Origin: Hirschia sp964342355
Lineage (GTDB): Bacteria > Pseudomonadota > Alphaproteobacteria > Caulobacterales > Hyphomonadaceae
Length of the DNA stretch: 64,000 nt
Direction: 5' to 3'
Assembly: GCA_964342355.1 (NCBI GenBank)
Contig: CAYFFG010000007.1
Coordinates: forward strand, 1-64,000
Positions 34,287 through 43,227 of the stretch are shown piece after piece. The notes beneath the pieces are model-generated. The model made no database searches, had not been told where the DNA came from, and saw nothing but the letters and a program-made list of their open reading frames with translations. Each line of letters starts with the position of its first letter. Position 1 is the stretch's first letter. The position numbers and the translations under genes were made by a program.

Positions 34287-35324
34287 ATGGCCGCCACACA
34301 CATCTTGCATACGAGTCTGACGGGCTTTTTGAGCGCCCTAGTGCTCGCAACGAGCCCAATGGCTTTGGCGCAAAACGTCAATCCATCTGCTGCAACCATC
34401 GATACAAAGGACGCGGATCGCTTTGCGACCTTGTTCGACGAAACCAACGGGGCGCCGACTGCCGCACAACTTGATGCCGATTATCTGATTAATGCTGGGC
34501 CGGGCCTGGCGTTGCTGGCGCAAACTCGCTTCCGAGGCGCGGAACACCTTGCTGCGGCAATCGAAGAGGACCCGGGAAAGTATCAGCGAGCCATCCGTGT
34601 TTGCCTCCCTCTGGCAAAATCTGCACAAGGCGAACTGTGGGCTATCTACGCAAAGCTTCACGAGCTTCTGCCGGAATATGATCTGCCTCAAGTTCATGCG
34701 GTATTCGGCGCTGGGACATCAGCAGGCACCGCCGCTCCAGGTGTCCAGGTGCTTGGCCTGGAAGTCATTTGCGCTGCCAAAAACACCGAAGAAGAAATCA
34801 GGGAAACGTTCCGGTTCTTCTTTGCGCATGAAAGTGTCCATGCCTTCCAGGGCATGCCGAGTGAATATGTCTATGCGATAGATCCACTTCTTGTGGCGTC
34901 GATATACGAAGGTGTTGCAGATTATATCGCGATGACCGTAACCGGCCGTGTGCCGGACACAGAGCGTGACCGGTGGGCGCGCGCGAATAGCGACATGCTC
35001 TGGTCTCAATATGCTGCGGACCGTGAGGTCCTCAGAAAAAGCGCTGAACGCGGAGAGACGCTAGCGACCCTGTCTCCGAAGGCCCGGGGCGCATTTAGAC
35101 GGTGGCATTTCAATGCCGGGATCGCGCCGTCAGGTTGGCCCGATGAAGCTGGTTACTGGATAGGCCGTCAGATTGTAACGGCCTATGTGGAGCGATCCGC
35201 CAACAAGGGCTTGGCCATCCGCGAACTGCTGAACCTTCAGGACCCTATTGGGGTGCTTGAAGCATCGGGTCTTGCCAGCCGCCTGACCAATAAGCCGAAT
35301 ACCGAGGAGAAACCCAATGATTAG
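34287..35324 (+). CDS. Exported HExxH metalloprotease-like protein
   Basis: A 345-residue protein with a signal peptide (cleavage near ALA, residue 28). It carries FFAHESVHAFQ, with His181, Glu182 and His185 as a zinc HExxH site, and a later EGVADYIA (Glu208) that fits a gluzincin third ligand, as in DUF2268-type putative Zn proteases. I chose the ATG at 34287, 2 bases after the DUF1772 stop; an earlier in-frame codon would lie inside that gene. Substrate is unknown. Its end overlaps the start of the serine hydrolase gene. Confidence 0.75.
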   Translation: MAATHILHTSLTGFLSALVLATSPMALAQNVNPSAATIDTKDADRFATLFDETNGAPTAAQLDADYLINAGPGLALLAQTRFRGAEHLAAAIEEDPGKYQRAIRVCLPLAKSAQGELWAIYAKLHELLPEYDLPQVHAVFGAGTSAGTAAPGVQVLGLEVICAAKNTEEEIRETFRFFFAHESVHAFQGMPSEYVYAIDPLLVASIYEGVADYIAMTVTGRVPDTERDRWARANSDMLWSQYAADREVLRKSAERGETLATLSPKARGAFRRWHFNAGIAPSGWPDEAGYWIGRQIVTAYVERSANKGLAIRELLNLQDPIGVLEASGLASRLTNKPNTEEKPND

Positions 35325-36579
35325 AGTATTGGTTCTGTCACTTGTAACGCTAAGCGCCGTCGTCGCGTGGAACATATCCGTCTTCTTCGCCACAAGTGAA
35401 GGATGGTTGAAGTCGCCGATTGTGAAGTCGGACTCGGCACCGGCATTTGCCGCCGCCGCAGAAGAGGCGGTCACCGATGAACTCACCGGCAATCTTGGCA
35501 TGATCTTGATCGAAGACGGTGAAATCGCTGAACGTTATTTCATGTCTACCGGTAAGCCCGTCGATGGATCGTCTGTCTATCAGGTCGCATCGCTCGGAAA
35601 ATGGATCACCGCCTGGGGGATCATGGTGCTGGTCGAAGAGGGAGCAATCGATCTCGATACGCCAATCTCTGAGTATCTCACCCACTGGCAATTACCCGAG
35701 AGTGCGTTTGACCCTTCAGGTGTTACGGTTCGGCGCTTGCTCAGCCACACAGCCGGATTGACGGATGGTCTTGGCTATGACGGATTTGAACGCGCTGAGG
35801 AGGTTCAGACCCTCGAAGCATCACTGACACGCGCGCTCGATGCGTCGCTTGGAAACTCAGGCGTGGTTGAGCTTGGCACTGAACCCGGCAGCGAATGGAA
35901 TTATTCCGGAGGCGGATACACGATCCTGCAATTGATGATCGAGGAAGTCTCTGGTCAGTCTTTCGCCGAATTTATGTCCCAGCGCGTTTTTGTTCCACTC
36001 GGAATGGAGCGCAGCACCTTCAATCATGAAGAGGCGATTGCGTTTGGGCTTGCGCAGAATTTCGACCTGAATGGCGATACTCAACCTTTTCGCTGGTACA
36101 CCGCCCTTGCCGCCACATCTCTGTTTACCACAGCAGATGACCTCGCCCTTTTCATCAGGGCGCAGGCAATGCCAGGTACCCAATCAGTCCTTTCGGAACA
36201 GTCGCTCACATTAATACGTACACCACATGCGTCACAAATGGGCGCAGACATCTGGGGGCTCGGAGCGATGCTTTACGCTCCAAATAATAACGGCGGATAC
36301 ATCATTGGCCATGACGGAAATAATGGTCCAGCCATCAACACGGTGGCTCGCATTGATCCGGCGACCGGTGACGGGATTGTTATCCTCTCAACCGGTAGCG
36401 AGATGCTCGCCACCGAATTGGCCGGAGAGTGGGTGTTCTGGAAGACCGGCAATATCGATAGCCTAATGTTCCTGATGTCATTTGAAGTCATGCTTCTGTG
36501 GATGGGTGTTGGATCTCTTATCATCGTCATTCTCGCAATCGCCTTCGGCTGGCGAAGAAGAAAGCCAAGACTTGTTTGA
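35317..36579 (+). CDS. Membrane-anchored beta-lactamase-fold serine hydrolase
   Basis: A 420-residue class C beta-lactamase/esterase-type protein. Ser92 and Lys95 in ASLGKWI form SxxK, YSGGGY takes the place of YxN, and IGHDGNN is the HxG-type third motif. An N-terminal helix serves as signal or anchor, and a C-terminal helix (about 388-412) before RRRK anchors the protein, with the enzyme part outside. The start ATG overlaps the stop of the previous gene (ATGATTAG), so they are coupled. Antibiotic hydrolysis is not implied; most such proteins are esterases or peptidases. Confidence 0.87.
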   Translation: MIRVLVLSLVTLSAVVAWNISVFFATSEGWLKSPIVKSDSAPAFAAAAEEAVTDELTGNLGMILIEDGEIAERYFMSTGKPVDGSSVYQVASLGKWITAWGIMVLVEEGAIDLDTPISEYLTHWQLPESAFDPSGVTVRRLLSHTAGLTDGLGYDGFERAEEVQTLEASLTRALDASLGNSGVVELGTEPGSEWNYSGGGYTILQLMIEEVSGQSFAEFMSQRVFVPLGMERSTFNHEEAIAFGLAQNFDLNGDTQPFRWYTALAATSLFTTADDLALFIRAQAMPGTQSVLSEQSLTLIRTPHASQMGADIWGLGAMLYAPNNNGGYIIGHDGNNGPAINTVARIDPATGDGIVILSTGSEMLATELAGEWVFWKTGNIDSLMFLMSFEVMLLWMGVGSLIIVILAIAFGWRRRKPRLV

Positions 36580-36626
36580 TCAGTGAGCCGAGCATTCGAG
36601 GGCTCTTCTAGCTCCGAAATTCTGGC

Positions 36627-36661
36627 GCGATCTGTCAAAACTCCGTCGCTTGGAGGCAAGA
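36627..36661 (+). promoter_or_regulatory. AraC-type regulatory element B (before doxX-like gene)
   Basis: GCGATCTGTCAAAACTC then GCTTGGAGGCAAGAA. It matches element A over 17 identical bases at the front and in the GGCAAGA end, and lies 59 bp upstream of the ATG at 36721. It starts 48 bp after the serine hydrolase stop, so it marks a new transcription unit. Confidence 0.6.
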
Positions 36662-36720
36662 ATTGATCCGACGTATTCCATATCTGATGACCGGTACAAT
36701 TGAGAAAGGAGTACATTCAA

Positions 36721-37143
36721 ATGTTGGATAACATGGCTGCACCTTATGGTGTCTTTGTTTTGAGAGTGGCGCTTGGCGTCATGTTTCTTGCCCATGCGGG
36801 ATTGAAAGTCTTTGTCTTTACCCTGGCTGGAACAGTTGGATTTTTTGAATCGGTCGGACTGCCTGGAGTAATGGCATATGCGACCATTTTCGCTGAGCTT
36901 GTCGGTGGCGTAGCGCTGCTTCTCGGTCTTTTCATGCGGCAAGTGGCTGTAGCACTTATCCCATTGCTCGCGGGGACAATTCTGTTCGTTCACGGGGCAA
37001 ATGGTTGGGCCTTCGCCAACGAAGGCGGCGGCTGGGAATACCCCGCTTTTCTGATCGCTGCCTTAGTGGCGCAATCGCTACTTGGTGACGGAGCTTTCAG
37101 CCTTCGTTCCCCTCGCAACCAGCGCCGTGTAGCGTTGGCCTGA
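36721..37143 (+). CDS. DoxX-family membrane protein
   Basis: A 140-residue protein with four transmembrane helices. RVALGVMFLAHAGLKVF and FFESVGLPGVMAYATIFAELVGGVALLLG are the DoxX hallmark. DoxX proteins of bacteria are linked to thiol or quinone redox stress. The ATG at 36721 has GAAAGGAG upstream, which decides it over an in-frame codon 21 bases earlier. It is first in the DoxX-SnoaL-DODA transcription unit under element B. Confidence 0.88.
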   Translation: MLDNMAAPYGVFVLRVALGVMFLAHAGLKVFVFTLAGTVGFFESVGLPGVMAYATIFAELVGGVALLLGLFMRQVAVALIPLLAGTILFVHGANGWAFANEGGGWEYPAFLIAALVAQSLLGDGAFSLRSPRNQRRVALA

Positions 37144-37182
37144 ACACCAATCTCAGATTTTAACTCAAGAAAGGAATCCATT

Positions 37183-37554
37183 ATGTTTGGAACAAAAGTA
37201 AACTCGCAAACCATTGAAGCGCTTGATGCGGAACTCAATGAGGCCATTCTCAATGGAAAAGGGCTCGAAGCTTTCGAAAGCTACTATGCCGAAGATGTGG
37301 TGATGCAAGAAAACGATGCGGAGCCTACCATTGGGAAGTCAGCGAACCGCATTCGGGAGCAAGAATTCTTCGGTGCGATCACGGACTTTCGCGGCGCAGA
37401 AGTGCTCGCAACTGGTTCAGGGGAGAACGTAACTTTTTCCCATTGGTACTTTGACTTTACGCACCGCGATTGGGGTGACCGCAAATACCGTCAGGTCGCG
37501 GTCCGCACATGGAAAGACGGTAAGATTGTCCGCGAAGTGTTTCATTATGGATAA
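37183..37554 (+). CDS. SnoaL/NTF2-like protein
   Basis: A 123-residue single-domain protein of the NTF2-like fold. LNGKGLEAFESYYAEDVVMQEN is the first helix pair and the strand start, and WKDGKIVREVFHYG the last strands. Many members are isomerases, hydrolases or binding proteins in stress operons; the substrate is unknown. A good ribosome binding site (AAAGGA) precedes the ATG, and it lies 39 bp after the DoxX gene. Confidence 0.85.
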   Translation: MFGTKVNSQTIEALDAELNEAILNGKGLEAFESYYAEDVVMQENDAEPTIGKSANRIREQEFFGAITDFRGAEVLATGSGENVTFSHWYFDFTHRDWGDRKYRQVAVRTWKDGKIVREVFHYG

Positions 37555-37629
37555 ACGTGTCCTGCCCGGATCTGGCGCTCGCCGTGCGCTAGGTCCGGCG
37601 CAGCTATTCTGCAACTGGAAGTTCTGCTC

Positions 37630-38430
37630 ATGACTGAATACGCATCCCTCTTTATTTCTCATGGCGCGCCGACGCTACTCGTTGAGGATAGCCCAGCCAG
37701 ACGTTATTTGAGTGGCTTGGGCAAAGAGTTCGGCACCCCGAGAGCCATTTTGGTAATATCTGCTCATCATCATAGTCGCGGAAACAGCGTCGCCGTAACC
37801 GCAGGCGCGACGCCCGAGACAATCTATGATTTCTCTGGGTTTCCAGAAGAGCTATACCAAGTCACCTATGCGGCGCCAGGCGATCCCAAGCTTGCTTCCC
37901 AAATTATCGATCGTCTCAAGGACGTAGGCCTTGCCGCCGTCGCTGACGCGAGCCGAGGTTTTGACCATGGCGCCTGGGTGCCATTGCATTTGATGTATCC
38001 AGATGCCGACATTCCGGTCGTTCAGGTTTCAATTAACATGCAAATGTCGCCTCGATGGCATTACGATCTTGGGTTGGCGCTCGCGCCACTTCGTCAGGAA
38101 GGAATTCTGATCATCGGATCTGGAGGGGCAACGCACAATTTGCGGGAGTTTTTCAAAGGCGGCTATCATCTGGACGCGGAAAGTCCGGAATGGGTAACGA
38201 CATTTGCGGACTGGCTTTCAGGCCGAATAGGGGTTGGCGATGTCTCAGCGGTTCTGGATGCTGTCGAGTCAGGACCTGATGGGCATAAAAACCATCCCAC
38301 GATGGATCATATCCTGCCGCTTTTTGTGGCTATGGGTGCCGGTGGTGAACAGGCGAATGGCGTAAGGCTGCACAAGAGTTCGACCTATGGTGTGCTGGCA
38401 ATGGACGCTTATGCCTTCAGCGAGAATTGA
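37630..38430 (+). CDS. DODA/LigB-type extradiol ring-opening dioxygenase
   Basis: A 266-residue class III extradiol dioxygenase, like 4,5-DOPA dioxygenase (YgiD). His in SHGAPT near the start, AHHHSRG, DHGAWVPL and SGGATHNLREF are the family's metal and substrate residues. It would open catechol-type rings with Fe(II) or Zn. It lies 75 bp after the SnoaL-like gene, ahead of the convergent LysR gene. Together with pirin and DoxX it points to handling of catechols or quinones, but the real substrate is unknown. Confidence 0.9.
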   Translation: MTEYASLFISHGAPTLLVEDSPARRYLSGLGKEFGTPRAILVISAHHHSRGNSVAVTAGATPETIYDFSGFPEELYQVTYAAPGDPKLASQIIDRLKDVGLAAVADASRGFDHGAWVPLHLMYPDADIPVVQVSINMQMSPRWHYDLGLALAPLRQEGILIIGSGGATHNLREFFKGGYHLDAESPEWVTTFADWLSGRIGVGDVSAVLDAVESGPDGHKNHPTMDHILPLFVAMGAGGEQANGVRLHKSSTYGVLAMDAYAFSEN

Positions 38431-38484
38431 GGAGATTAGCCGAAAGCCCCATTATGCTCTGTCTTGGTAGCCACGCAGCATTGG

Positions 38485-39408
38485 TTATTTCATTGATATC
38501 AATTCAGGTAATCTCCGGGTGATGTGGTCTGCAAAGGCGTTCACGGCAGGAGGTGTTCCGCGGCGAGACGGCTGCAGCAGACTGAGTGTTGCTTCACCGG
38601 AAAGCCAACCAGGCAGCAATCCGACAAGTCGACCGATTTTGACATCATTTTCGCACACATAGGCTGGAAGTGATACGATGCCTAAACCAGCAGCGCACGC
38701 TTCCTTGAGCGTGACCATATCGTCACTGCTCAGTCTGGGAATGAATTGAATAAGTTTCGAATCTCCGTCGCTAGTATGCAGTTTCCATTGCCCGACATCG
38801 TTGCGCCATCCGAGACAAAGCCCGCTATGAACTTTCAAGTCGTCGGGTGCAGCTGGTTCGCCGAATTCTTCCGTGTAGCGAGGCGAGGCGAACAATCGCC
38901 ATTCGACTTTTGCGACTCGCTTCTGGATGAGGCTAGAATCTGGCAGGTTCTCGACGTGCCCTCGGATCGCGAGGTCCAGGCCTGCGTCGATGAGATTGAC
39001 CAGCTCATTCGTAACGAACTGTCCGATTTCGACCTTCGGGTGTTGGCGGAGGAAGTCTGAAACAAGTGCTTCCAGGGCAAACTGCGCGACACCCGGCGAG
39101 CAGGATATGCGAACCTTTCCTGTAAGTTCTGCGCTTCGCTGCTTGATCGCAACTTCCGCCGCATGCACTTCCTCCATGACGGCCTTGGCGTGACGGAAAA
39201 ACTCAATACCCGCATCAGTGATCGCGAACTGGCGCGAGGTTCGCTGGATGAGCCGAGCGCCTAGTCGCGCTTCCAGTTGCTGAATGTGGCGACTGATCCG
39301 GGACTTCGGGATGCCAAGCGTGCGTCCTGCCGGTGCAAATCCGCGTTGCTCCACCACATGGAAAAAGTAGGCGTAGTCATTCAAATCGAATGTCGGATCC
39401 TGAAGCAT
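38485..39408 (-). CDS. LysR-family transcription regulator
   Basis: A 307-residue LysR protein. The N-terminal helix-turn-helix reads AYFFHVVEQRGFAPAGRTLGIPKSRISRHIQQLEARLG, and the rest is the periplasmic-binding-like effector domain with VRISCSPG and GLGIVSLPAYV. LysR regulators of this type often sit beside pirin, DoxX or DODA genes and respond to phenols or quinones. It is divergent from the truncated AraC gene and shares the 93-bp gap with it, where it may bind. Confidence 0.92.
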   Translation of the reverse strand: MLQDPTFDLNDYAYFFHVVEQRGFAPAGRTLGIPKSRISRHIQQLEARLGARLIQRTSRQFAITDAGIEFFRHAKAVMEEVHAAEVAIKQRSAELTGKVRISCSPGVAQFALEALVSDFLRQHPKVEIGQFVTNELVNLIDAGLDLAIRGHVENLPDSSLIQKRVAKVEWRLFASPRYTEEFGEPAAPDDLKVHSGLCLGWRNDVGQWKLHTSDGDSKLIQFIPRLSSDDMVTLKEACAAGLGIVSLPAYVCENDVKIGRLVGLLPGWLSGEATLSLLQPSRRGTPPAVNAFADHITRRLPELISMK

Positions 39409-39501
39409 GGTTCCATTTATAGAACGATAAGTCCTATGTACAGGAATTTCGCGTAGGTCGTTCCGATAGTATGTCCTTAACTCGAGAAGAGGAGAGGACG
39501 C

Positions 39502-40107
39502 ATGTCGTACGGTTCACTGGCCATAGATCAGGATCATCAAACCGCTGAACAGGCACTGTTCGTCGGAGAACTGAATGTCATTTGGGCGCGACCTGACGCA
39601 TTCCCGTTTGACCGCTCAGCGTTTTCAGAACCATTCGGGCAAAACCTTGCAAGTCGGTCCTGGGCAGAAACAGGACAATCCCTGGGTTTGCGCTCCCGCA
39701 TCGATTTGGCAGGTAGAGTCCGCCTTACAGTCACCGATACGCTCAGCCAGGGCGTGCCCACACTTTCCGCTATCGCTTCGGAATTGGGAATCGGGCCTCG
39801 GACCTTGCAACGGCGTTTGTCCGCCAGCGGACATTCGTTCCAGGGCATTGTTGATATGGCCCGTAAGGACCTTGCGCAGCGGCTATTACAGGAAACAGAA
39901 CTTTGCCTGGCCGAAATCGCATTTTTGACGGGGTTCTCTGAGCAGAGCGGTTTCACCCGCGCATTCAAGCGCTGGGCAGGGCAAACCCCTCGTTCATACA
40001 GGCTGGAAACGAGCTCGGCTCGGCAATCAGAACCTGACTCGATCGGTCCATACTCTGGCGTTTCAGAACAACAAAACGCTCCTCATTACTGCAATCAACT
40101 GACTTAA
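39502..40107 (+). CDS. Truncated AraC-type protein (DNA-binding half of a paralogue)
   Basis: A 201-residue protein whose residues about 85-175 are an AraC DNA-binding domain, nearly the same as the AraC at 31736-32743 (both have FLTGFSEQSGFTRAFKRWAG). The sensory domain is missing. In its place are about 70 residues of other sequence with no family that I recognise. The C-terminal 28 residues are read from element D DNA and are probably accidental. The ATG has a strong AAGAGGAGAGG, so it may be made. It could be a decaying copy or a ligand-independent binder of the same sites. Confidence 0.75.
   Translation: MSYGSLAIDQDHQTAEQALFVGELNVIWARPDAFPFDRSAFSEPFGQNLASRSWAETGQSLGLRSRIDLAGRVRLTVTDTLSQGVPTLSAIASELGIGPRTLQRRLSASGHSFQGIVDMARKDLAQRLLQETELCLAEIAFLTGFSEQSGFTRAFKRWAGQTPRSYRLETSSARQSEPDSIGPYSGVSEQQNAPHYCNQLT
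40036..40066 (+). promoter_or_regulatory. AraC-type regulatory element D (before pirin gene)
   Basis: CGATCGGTCCATACTCTGGCG is the weakest of the four elements. It keeps CGATC, ACTCTGGC and the position, 64 bp upstream of the pirin start. It overlaps the end of the truncated AraC frame. Confidence 0.4.
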
Positions 40108-40130
40108 CCAAACGAAAGAGAGGGAAGCAA

Positions 40131-41012
40131 ATGCCCTATGACTCATACAATGCACACGAACAATCGGACCCTGTTGAATTGACGAAAGTTCAAGGGAAGC
40201 CATTTTCGATCGGCGCAGGGTTTGACGCGTTGAGTTTCACACACGCCATGTACGCGGGAGCAATGGATCCCCTGATCATGGTGGACCATTTCACTATGAC
40301 TGCGCCCACATTTGGGCCTCATGCCCACGCGGGCCTGTCGGCTGTATCAATTCTGTTTGAGGATAGCGAAGGCATCTTCAACAACAAAGACAGTCTCGGC
40401 AATGACATCGATTTGTTGCCGGGGGACCTGTACTGGCTGAAGGCAGGACGCGGCGCTGTCCACGATGAAAAGCCACGAACGGGCGCACGCACTCACGCGC
40501 TGCAGGTCTTCGTAAATTTGCCAGCGCGCATGAAGTATGACGCGCCAGACTCTCTTCATGTCAAATCAACTGACATGCCGGTGAGTGTCGGCGAAGGGTA
40601 TCGCGCTCGCCTGGTACTTGGTGAAAGCCATGGGATTAAAGGCGCTAGCTCACCCGCACTCCCGATGACCATCTTGGATGTAAATCTGGAAGAGGGCGCT
40701 TCGTTCGCACATCAAGTTCCATCCGGACAATCTGCGTGGCTGTTGGGCATCAATGGTACCATCGGTATCCGGAACGGCGATGCGACAGCATCTCTCAAAT
40801 CCGGGGCGTCGGTATCGATCCGTGCTCAGGACCAAGCCCAAGATCTGATCATCTCCGGAAACACAAAAGCGCATTTCGTCATTCTTCAAGCCGAGCCTGT
40901 GCGGGAACCGTTTGTCCAACGCGGCCCCTTCGCGATGACTACCGAAGCGGAAGTTGAAGCCATGTTTGCCGCGCATGCCGCAGGCGAACTTGGATCAATC
41001 GATGACCTCTAA
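40131..41012 (+). CDS. Pirin-family protein
   Basis: A 293-residue bicupin of the pirin family. The N-terminal cupin has FGPHAHAGLSAVS (metal His pair) and RGAVHDEKP, the usual His and Glu ligands of pirin. Bacterial pirins such as YhhW are quercetinases that need a metal, while others bind regulatory partners. It has a strong ribosome binding site (AGAGAGGGAAG) and is followed 40 bp later by an isochorismatase-like gene in the same transcript. It is likely part of the same stress response as DoxX and DODA. Confidence 0.9.
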   Translation: MPYDSYNAHEQSDPVELTKVQGKPFSIGAGFDALSFTHAMYAGAMDPLIMVDHFTMTAPTFGPHAHAGLSAVSILFEDSEGIFNNKDSLGNDIDLLPGDLYWLKAGRGAVHDEKPRTGARTHALQVFVNLPARMKYDAPDSLHVKSTDMPVSVGEGYRARLVLGESHGIKGASSPALPMTILDVNLEEGASFAHQVPSGQSAWLLGINGTIGIRNGDATASLKSGASVSIRAQDQAQDLIISGNTKAHFVILQAEPVREPFVQRGPFAMTTEAEVEAMFAAHAAGELGSIDDL

Positions 41013-41052
41013 CTCGAATTTCAGCGTCTCAACCAATCAAAAGGAGTGAACC

Positions 41053-41691
41053 ATGACTATGACGCACTACAACCCTGAGCCCTTGACCGCGGATAACGCA
41101 GCCCTTGTTCTGATCGACCATCAAGTCGGTCTTATGACTGGCATTCGGGATTACTCGATTGCTGAGCTAAAGCATAATGTGGTTGGCCTTGCAAAAGCTG
41201 CGAGAGCCCTCGGTATTCCAATCGTGACAACCACAACCTCGGCAGAGACACTTTGGGGGCCTGCTTTTCCAGAGCTGCAAGCAGCACTTCCCGATCACAC
41301 ATTTATCGATCGCACGACCGTGAACGCTTGGGACGATCCTCGCGTCGAAGCAGCGATACGGGCGACGGGACGAAAGAAACTGATCTTCGCAGGGATCTCC
41401 CTTGAAGTTTGCGCTGCTTTCCCAGCGATGCGAGCGGTGCGTGAAGGCTTCGAGGCCTACGTGGCGGTGGATGCAAGTGGTAACTTCAATTCCACCAAAC
41501 GGGAAACCGGGATGGCGCGTCTTGTTCAAAGCGGCGTCGTGATCGCCGACGGGGCCAGCCTCATGATCGAGATCCTTGCTGACAATGCTTCGCCAAAAGC
41601 CATGGAAGTCTACTCAGCACTCGCTATGGATTGGTCGATACTGGTCGGTCAAGTCAGATCCAGCGCCATCGAGCAGGCAATTTCTCAATAG
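41053..41691 (+). CDS. Isochorismatase-family cysteine hydrolase (YcaC-like)
   Basis: A 212-residue hydrolase of the isochorismatase superfamily. Asp in LIDHQVGL, Lys/Arg near the centre and Cys in GISLEVCAAFPA are the catalytic set. Closest in style to YcaC-type proteins of unknown substrate. AAGGAG stands before the ATG at 41053. It shares an operon with pirin. Confidence 0.9.
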   Translation: MTMTHYNPEPLTADNAALVLIDHQVGLMTGIRDYSIAELKHNVVGLAKAARALGIPIVTTTTSAETLWGPAFPELQAALPDHTFIDRTTVNAWDDPRVEAAIRATGRKKLIFAGISLEVCAAFPAMRAVREGFEAYVAVDASGNFNSTKRETGMARLVQSGVVIADGASLMIEILADNASPKAMEVYSALAMDWSILVGQVRSSAIEQAISQ

Positions 41692-41770
41692 TTTTTCGGG
41701 TCTCGAGGAGGGGGCAGGAGTGTTCCGGCTCCCTGACATTTCCAAATCAGCGAAATAATAGGAAACAAAA

Positions 41771-42019
41771 ATGCCTAATATACCGGACAATCTGAGCGAC
41801 CCGTGCAGACCGTTGCCAAGACACAAGATGGCAGCACTGACTTTCATCGGTCTGTTGGCTCCAGTTTACTTCATACCGCATTTTCTGTCGCGGCTATTCC
41901 CGGATCAAATACTAATCGTCACTGGTCTGGCTGTAGGATTAATTGTTGCTCTGATGACCTACGCGATTATGCCAGTTTTGAAATGGGTCTTCCGAAGTTG
42001 GCTCAAGCAGACGCATTAG
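41771..42019 (+). CDS. Small two-helix membrane protein, unknown
   Basis: An 82-residue protein with two transmembrane helices (about 20-40 and 45-73) and a basic end. An AGGAAA motif is well placed upstream of the ATG. It could be a DUF2798-like protein but the match is too weak to name. It is the last gene in this plus-strand run; the next 225 bp to 42244 show no supported gene and lead to a convergent gene. Confidence 0.5.
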   Translation: MPNIPDNLSDPCRPLPRHKMAALTFIGLLAPVYFIPHFLSRLFPDQILIVTGLAVGLIVALMTYAIMPVLKWVFRSWLKQTH

Positions 42020-42244
42020 GCTCCAGAGCAGTAAATTGGTTCAACGGCCGAGATCGGTCCGAACCGACCTTTCCTATATCGAAACCCAATGTCCGAACTC
42101 AGTACAAAGTTCGCCTTAGAAGGCGGTTTAAAGCGTCCCGAAACTGCCGTTCGGGCTTTTGCAAGGAACCATAAGTTTCGGAAACTTGGAAATGAACTAG
42201 ATACTGCGATAATGCGATTATACGCTCAGGCTCTCGTGACACTC

Positions 42245-42961
42245 TCACGCCTTGCGCACAATCTGCCAGACTGCCGCCGTTTCGGTCGTCCGATGCGTAC
42301 AAATGAACTCTGGCTCGGTTGGGCTGAAAGCAACGGTGTCGATGCCGCCCGGCGTTACGTCGTTCAATCGAATAGGGTCATCCAAAAGCCGTGCAGGTTT
42401 ATCGCCTCGTGTGACGTCTTTTCCTTGCGCCATTAAATCCCAGAGTAAGGGTGAGCCATCCTCGTCAGCCATGGAAATCAGAAAGCTAGAGCTTTCATCA
42501 AACACCATCGCCGTGATTGAATTTTGACGCATGTGGTTATTCATCGATGTCGAATGACCGTTCAAGAATAAAGGTGTTCCGCCCCCCAGATCGACAACGC
42601 GCAAATCTCCTGAATTGGAACCTAGCGCGATTAGCCGACCGTTCGTCGCCGTCACTGCGTAATCAGCAAAGCCAGTCGCGCCAGCCGCAGCAGTCTTCTC
42701 ATCATCAGTTTGAGGAGAAAGAGCATCGTAATGGCATTTAGAAAAATCTGCGCGGGTTTGATAGTCCGGATCCCCTGGGATTAGCTGTTTCATATGCCGT
42801 CCCGTTTGCGCATTCCACTGATTGCACCCGGCGTTCGATATCGTGATAATAGAGGCACCGTCAGGGCTAAACGCAGCAGAAGAAAAGCGGCCTTCGCCTT
42901 TAATGACTGGCCCCGCTTTTATCGTAATAGACAACTTTTGTGGTGCGAGTTGAGCATTCAT
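42245..42961 (-). CDS. WD40-like beta-propeller protein of an unknown cluster
   Basis: A 238-residue protein with about four WD-like repeats: FSSAAFSPDGASIITIS, RLIALGSNSGDLRVVDL, SITAMVFDESSSFLISMADED and DTVAFSPTEPEFICTHR. A normal propeller needs six or seven blades, so it is partial or joins another chain. No signal peptide is seen from the ATG at 42961, which overlaps the stop of the small lipoprotein gene (ATGA). It is last of the four-gene minus-strand cluster that starts at 46078. Confidence 0.65.
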   Translation of the reverse strand: MNAQLAPQKLSITIKAGPVIKGEGRFSSAAFSPDGASIITISNAGCNQWNAQTGRHMKQLIPGDPDYQTRADFSKCHYDALSPQTDDEKTAAAGATGFADYAVTATNGRLIALGSNSGDLRVVDLGGGTPLFLNGHSTSMNNHMRQNSITAMVFDESSSFLISMADEDGSPLLWDLMAQGKDVTRGDKPARLLDDPIRLNDVTPGGIDTVAFSPTEPEFICTHRTTETAAVWQIVRKA

Positions 42962-43215
42962 TGGTTTGAGCCCCCGACCACGGGGCAAACCACTTGCGGT
43001 TCGGCCTCGCGGTCCTCCTCCGGCGTATCAAGCGCAACGACGAAGCACCCGTTTTCGAGCGTTTCGATGATAGCCGCGTCTTCAAGCACGGGGTCGATGG
43101 CGCTGACAGAAGGGGCGTCATTAGGTGTAACAGAACTGCAACCAGAGATGAGCATTGAACTAACGGCAGCAAACCACAGCCACCCGCGACGCACCTTGAC
43201 ATAATACAGGTTCAT
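42958..43215 (-). CDS. Small lipoprotein of the unknown cluster
   Basis: An 85-residue protein with a lipoprotein signal: basic start, hydrophobic helix and lipobox LISGC (Cys near residue 26). The mature part of about 60 residues is acidic with two Cys (NGCFVV and VVCPVV) that could form a disulfide. No family recognised. GAGGG lies upstream of the ATG. It follows the 372-residue exported protein by 12 bp and is coupled to the propeller gene. Confidence 0.65.
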   Translation of the reverse strand: MNLYYVKVRRGWLWFAAVSSMLISGCSSVTPNDAPSVSAIDPVLEDAAIIETLENGCFVVALDTPEEDREAEPQVVCPVVGGSNQ

Positions 43216-43227
43216 CGTTGCAAACCC

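Noticed and set aside
35317..36579. Antibiotic resistance beta-lactamase
   Set aside because: The fold fits, but the second motif is YSG rather than YxN and a C-terminal membrane anchor is present; esterase or peptidase roles are more likely.
42089..42436. A 115-codon plus-strand frame opposite the propeller gene
   Set aside because: Its right half lies opposite the WD40-like gene, which has clear repeats; the left half has no support.
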